DNA from: Sphingopyxis sp.
GTDB taxonomy: Bacteria; Pseudomonadota; Alphaproteobacteria; Sphingomonadales; Sphingomonadaceae
Length of the DNA stretch: 64,000 nucleotides
Direction of reading: 5' to 3'
Assembly: GCA_017745175.1 (NCBI GenBank)
Contig: JAGHZY010000005.1
Span: 62,001 to 126,000, forward strand
Part shown: piece by piece, positions 60,434 to 64,000 of the stretch
Layout of the letters: the number at the start of each line of letters is the position of its first letter
Position numbering within the stretch: position 1 is the stretch's first letter
The notes under the pieces: model-generated
Told to the model about the DNA's origin: nothing
Databases searched by the model: none
The model's input: only the letters and a program-made list of their open reading frames with translations
Program-made: the position numbers and the translations under genes

Positions 60434-63064
60434 ATGAACAGGGGTATTTTCACGCGTTCCGCGCTTTTGGTGCTGCTTTCCACCGCCGCCGCCATCCCGG
60501 CCCATGCGCAGGAGCCGGCAGCCGCGGAAACGACCGCAGAGGATGGCGACGCAATCATCGTCGTCACGGCAAACCGCCGCGAGGAAAATCTGCAGGATGT
60601 CTCGGGCGTCGTACAGGCGCTTGGCGCCGACCAGCTTCGCCGCGACGGCATCGCCGAACTGCGCCAGTTGCAGGTGGCGATCCCGGGGCTCAGCATCGCC
60701 AACCAGGAAGGCAATGTCGAAATCTTCATTCGCGGCGTCGGCTCGGCCAACAGCACCGAACTCGGCGATCCCGGCGCAGCGCCGCACCTCAACGGCACCT
60801 ATATCCCGCGCCCGCGCGGGCTTGGCCTGATGTTCTATGACCTCGAACGCGTCGAGGTGAACAAGGGACCGCAGGGCACGCTCTACGGCCGCAACGCGCT
60901 TGCCGGCACGCTCAACATCATTACCGCGAAGCCGCGTCTCGGCGAATTCAGCGGTTATGCACAGGCCGAGTTCGGCAACCGCTCCTCCTATGGCGCCGAA
61001 GGTGCGATCAACATCCCGCTCGGCGACACCTTCGCGCTGCGGGCCGCTGCCTATTACATCAACCGCGACGCGGGCTTCAAGAATGTCTCGACCGGCGCCC
61101 CCGCCAACAGCCTGAAGCCGGCGGGGCTCGAAGAAAATTATGCAGGACGCCTGTCGCTGCTATGGGAACCGAACGATCAGCTCAGCATCTCGATCGTCGG
61201 CGATTATGGCAAGGAAACCGGAACGGGCTATCCGGGCGCGAACATTTTCAGCGCCGTCGTCGGAAGCGGCCTCCGGCCCGACAAGCTCAACCTCAAGCAT
61301 GTCGTCTACCGCGGCCTGCAGGGCGACATGGAGAATGAGCTCTGGGGCGTTCAGGGCAAGATCAACTATGATTTCGGTACCTTTGGCGCCGAACTGACGG
61401 GAAGCTACCGGTCGGTCGATTTCTATCAGGTCAATGCTTCGTCCGACGGCATCGACTATCCGGGGCGCAATCTGGCGACCGAGCAATATGACAATTTCTC
61501 GGGCAATTTCTGGCAGACCAAATCGAAAAGCCAGGTCTATGAAGCGCGTATCTTTGCGAACGACGACCAGCGTTTCCGCTGGAATCTGGGTGGCTTCTAC
61601 TTCAACGAAGATCAGGCCGTCGGTTATCTCGCGCTCGCCGACCGGGGCTATTGCTGCTATTCGGGAACCGAGTTCACGATGCCCGACGTCAAGGGCAAGA
61701 GCTATGCCTTCTATGCCGACGGCACCTTTGACGTCACCGACCGGCTGCGTTTCCTTGGCGGCATTCGCTACACCGACGAAAAGAAGTCGCGCTACGGCAT
61801 CGGCGGCAACTGGGCGCTGACGCTGGGCGGCGAGAATTTCGACTGCTGCTTTGCGACGCGGCTCGGAACCGAGGGCTTCCGGCCCAATTTGCTGGGACGG
61901 CCCAACTTCGATGTTACCGGCATCACCACGCCGCAGGGCATGGCCCAATTCCTGATCGAGGGTATCAAGACGCCGGGTCTTCGCGATACACTGATCGCCC
62001 AGATCGGATCGATCGCCAACGGCACCAATCCCAACGGCACCTGCATCGACCGGCCCGACATCGACAATGGTTTCGTCAATTGTCCCGCGCTCAACCCGTC
62101 CGACCGGAACGGCGGCTTCAGCTATGCGAACCTGACCATTCCCGGTCAGCAGGTCGGCAGTTCGAAGTTCAATTTCGTCGACTGGCGCGCGGGCATCGAA
62201 TTCGACGTGAGCGACGACAATATGCTCTATGCGAAGGTTTCGACCGGTCACAAGTCGGGCGGTTTCAACGACAGCTTCAACGCATCGCCGATCCCCGAGA
62301 CCTTCAGCCCCGAAAAGCTGCTCGTCTATGAAATCGGCAGCCGCAACAGCTTCGATGCCTTCGGCCGTCGCGGGGTCTTCAACCTGACCGGCTTCTATTA
62401 CGACTATTCGAACCAGGTGTTCCAGGATCTCACTTGCATCAACCTCGATAGCACGCAGACCCCGCCGGTGTGCAACGGCTATTCGCTGGTGAACCGCAAC
62501 ATCGGGGCCTCGCGCATCTATGGCGCCGAAGCCGAACTGCGCCTTGCATTGCCGGGCAATTTCGGACTCGATCTGAACGCGGCCTATATTGACACCAAGA
62601 TCACGCGCGGAACGGTGGCGGATGCGCGCGCGCAGGATTTTGGTGCGGGGGGCAATTCGCCGCTGATCAGCCTCGTCGGCAACCGCTTGCCGCTGGCGTC
62701 GAAGGTGAACGTCACTGCACGCCTGTCGCAGTGGTTCGACGTGGGGCCGGGCCGCCTCGACTGGCAGGCGCTGCTCAGCTACCGCTCGTCCTATTTCCTC
62801 AGCCAGTTCAACGAGGACGATATCGTGTTCCTGAGCGGGGTTCGCCAGACCGCGCTCGCGGCGGGCTTCCCCGACCGGCAGAAGGGCTATGCGACGCTGA
62901 ACCTCGGGATCGGCTACACGATCGACAATTTCCGGCTCGAGGCCTGGGCGAGCAACTTCCTCAACGAGGAAGTCTCGCAAAAGGCGCTGGTCGGCTCGTC
63001 GCTGAACATCCGGTTCCTGAATGATGCGCGCAGCTATGGCCTGCGCGCCCGCGTGAGCTTCTAG
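60434..63064 (+). CDS. TonB-dependent outer-membrane receptor
   Basis: 876 residues. A signal peptide ends at IPAHAQE, followed by a TonB-box-like DAIIVVTANRRE. The plug includes VEIFIRGVGSANST and VEVNKGPQGTLYGRNALAGT. The barrel ends in LRARVSF. GGGAGGAT precedes the ATG at 60434. It shares an operon with the GH3 enzyme, so it very likely brings beta-gluco-oligosaccharides through the outer membrane. Several paired cysteines in barrel loops (for example RGYCCYSG and DCCFAT) are unusual and might form surface disulfides. Confidence 0.92.
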   Translation: MNRGIFTRSALLVLLSTAAAIPAHAQEPAAAETTAEDGDAIIVVTANRREENLQDVSGVVQALGADQLRRDGIAELRQLQVAIPGLSIANQEGNVEIFIRGVGSANSTELGDPGAAPHLNGTYIPRPRGLGLMFYDLERVEVNKGPQGTLYGRNALAGTLNIITAKPRLGEFSGYAQAEFGNRSSYGAEGAINIPLGDTFALRAAAYYINRDAGFKNVSTGAPANSLKPAGLEENYAGRLSLLWEPNDQLSISIVGDYGKETGTGYPGANIFSAVVGSGLRPDKLNLKHVVYRGLQGDMENELWGVQGKINYDFGTFGAELTGSYRSVDFYQVNASSDGIDYPGRNLATEQYDNFSGNFWQTKSKSQVYEARIFANDDQRFRWNLGGFYFNEDQAVGYLALADRGYCCYSGTEFTMPDVKGKSYAFYADGTFDVTDRLRFLGGIRYTDEKKSRYGIGGNWALTLGGENFDCCFATRLGTEGFRPNLLGRPNFDVTGITTPQGMAQFLIEGIKTPGLRDTLIAQIGSIANGTNPNGTCIDRPDIDNGFVNCPALNPSDRNGGFSYANLTIPGQQVGSSKFNFVDWRAGIEFDVSDDNMLYAKVSTGHKSGGFNDSFNASPIPETFSPEKLLVYEIGSRNSFDAFGRRGVFNLTGFYYDYSNQVFQDLTCINLDSTQTPPVCNGYSLVNRNIGASRIYGAEAELRLALPGNFGLDLNAAYIDTKITRGTVADARAQDFGAGGNSPLISLVGNRLPLASKVNVTARLSQWFDVGPGRLDWQALLSYRSSYFLSQFNEDDIVFLSGVRQTALAAGFPDRQKGYATLNLGIGYTIDNFRLEAWASNFLNEEVSQKALVGSSLNIRFLNDARSYGLRARVSF

Positions 63065-63074
63065 GAAAAGGGGG

Positions 63075-63109
63075 CAGCCGCCCGCGTCGCAAACCGGCGT
63101 GGGCGGCTG
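63075..63109. terminator. Hairpin after the TBDR gene
   Basis: CAGCCGCCC and GGGCGGCTG are perfect 9-bp arms around a 17-nt loop, 10 bp after the stop. There is no long T tract, so it is a terminator or RNA-end stabiliser. Confidence 0.55.
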
Positions 63110-63249
63110 TGAAATACCGGCCCGTCGGGCTACGGAAAGTCGGTTGGTGACGCGACCGGGCGGGGCGCATGTCCATTGCCCATTGACCTCTCTCGCAAAC
63201 GCGTTCAGCCCCGGCTGCCGGGCGCGCGAAAGCTCTGCGCGAGGAGACT

Positions 63250-64000
63250 ATGATGACCCGTTCGCTCCCGGTCTTCCTGACGTCCGTCATTGGTGCGGCC
63301 GTGCTGCTCGCCTTGTCGGCATGCGGCGAGGACAGAGCCGCGGAAAAGCCCGCCACCGCCGACGCGACATCGCGCGAATGCCCCGCGATCGCCGACACGC
63401 CGGTGAAGCTCGCCGGCGGCACGTTCGAGATGGGCGAGGACGATGTCTACAAGGAAGAGGGGCCGGTGCGGAAAACGACGGTCGCCGGTTTCTGGATCGA
63501 CCCCCACGAAGTGACCAACCGCCAGTTCGCGGCCTTCGTGAAAGCGACCGGCCATGTCACCGTCGCCGAGAAACCGGTGGATCCGAAGCAGTTCCGGGTC
63601 CCCGTCGACCGGATTCCGCCCGACATGCTCAAGGCCGGGTCGGCGGTGTTCACGCCGCCCGCCTTTCCCTCGGACAATTATGCCGACTGGTGGAAATATG
63701 TCCCCGGTGCGAACTGGAAAAAGCCCTATGGCCCGGCGGGCCGCGGCGCGGTCGCCAGCGAGCCCGTCGTCCATCTCGCTTGGGACGACATGGTCGCTTA
63801 TGCCAGATGGGCAGGCGGGCGCATTCCGACCGAGGCCGAATGGGAATATGCCGCAAGCGCGGGGCAGCGGTCGAAGAATGTCCAGCCGGCGGAAGCGAAC
63901 AGCTGGCAGGGCGCCTTCCCGAACTACAATGCCGCAAGCGACGGCTTCGAGGGCGTGGCGCCGGTCGGCTGCTACAGGCCCAATGCGAACGGTCTCTACG
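63250..64000 (+). CDS. Formylglycine-generating-enzyme (SUMF1)-like lipoprotein, 3' end outside window
   Basis: The first 250 residues are visible. The N-terminus MMTRSLPVFLTSVIGAAVLL runs to a lipobox LSACG, so the protein is lipid-anchored. The SUMF1/FGE fold begins LAGGTFEMGEDDVYKEEGP and continues GFWIDPHEVTNRQFAAFVKA, then VVHLAWDDMVAYARWAGGRI and PTEAEWEYAAS. FGE members oxidise a sulfatase Cys to formylglycine, but many homologues have other roles. The catalytic Cys region lies beyond the window, so activity cannot be judged. ATG 63250 and 63253 are both possible, with GAGGAG upstream. Confidence 0.85.
   Translation, partial: MMTRSLPVFLTSVIGAAVLLALSACGEDRAAEKPATADATSRECPAIADTPVKLAGGTFEMGEDDVYKEEGPVRKTTVAGFWIDPHEVTNRQFAAFVKATGHVTVAEKPVDPKQFRVPVDRIPPDMLKAGSAVFTPPAFPSDNYADWWKYVPGANWKKPYGPAGRGAVASEPVVHLAWDDMVAYARWAGGRIPTEAEWEYAASAGQRSKNVQPAEANSWQGAFPNYNAASDGFEGVAPVGCYRPNANGLY

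Noticed and set aside
1..64000. tRNA, rRNA, riboswitch, prophage or insertion-sequence genes
   Set aside because: Reading both strands gave no cloverleaf, conserved riboswitch core, transposase or integrase that I could support. A covariance-model scan would be decisive.

Overview
This is a GC-rich (roughly 65 %), densely coded chromosomal window from an alphaproteobacterium. It most likely comes from the Sphingomonadaceae, and a Sphingopyxis-like genome fits best. That placement is inference from four TonB-dependent receptors (TBDRs) paired with dedicated catabolic enzymes, the spinster-type MFS and DUF1611/enolase pair, and the codon use. I see no rRNA, tRNA, CRISPR array, transposase or integrase.

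Region 1 (1-9.36 kb) is a carbohydrate or glycoside utilisation locus. It holds the end of a GMC flavin oxidoreductase, a LacI repressor, a sugar-type MFS transporter, a Gfo/Idh/MocA dehydrogenase, a xylose-isomerase-like TIM barrel, a TBDR and a secreted type-B carboxylesterase. A shared 14-bp dyad (TGTAATCSATTAC) lies before the MFS gene and before the TBDR gene and probably marks the local LacI operators. Region 2 (9.36-11.8 kb) is gene-poor and less GC-rich. It holds a VOC protein, a small membrane-protein gene broken by an in-frame amber codon, and a small exported protein.

Region 3 (11.8-24.8 kb) resembles a D-amino-acid or N-acyl-amino-acid catabolic island. It contains an Lrp/AsnC regulator divergent from an ornithine cyclodeaminase-family enzyme, an amidase, a dipeptide-epimerase-type enolase (DgcA-like), an AraC regulator, a DUF1611 protein (DgcN-like), a PaiB-like flavin protein, a siderophore-type TBDR translationally coupled to a lipoprotein hydrolase, a D-aminoacylase and an MFS transporter. 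Region 4 (24.9-29.5 kb) is a self-contained TetR / TBDR / Tat-exported amine-oxidase module. Two perfect palindromes lie in its control region and related hairpins lie at both ends.

Region 5 (29.6-36.3 kb) encodes a VirJ/AcvB-like lipase, a DUF2147 protein, MprF (aminoacyl-phosphatidylglycerol synthase/flippase) and an OmpR-type two-component system in one overlapping minus-strand operon. Region 6 (36.4-55.4 kb) is a surface-adhesion system: a NarX-like histidine kinase with a NarL-type regulator, a LuxR-type regulator, an FhaC-type outer-membrane transporter and a 4,316-residue filamentous-haemagglutinin-type exoprotein ending in five YDG repeats. The same 20-bp dyad with a 4-nt centre occurs before the luxR-type gene and before the transporter gene, which suggests one regulator controls both. 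Region 7 (55.5-64 kb) is a beta-glucan or cellulose locus: a secreted GH6 enzyme, a LacI regulator that seems to use an ATT start codon, a GH3 exo-beta-glucosidase behind two tandem operator-like sites 21 bp apart, a TBDR, and the start of a formylglycine-generating-enzyme-like lipoprotein cut by the window end.
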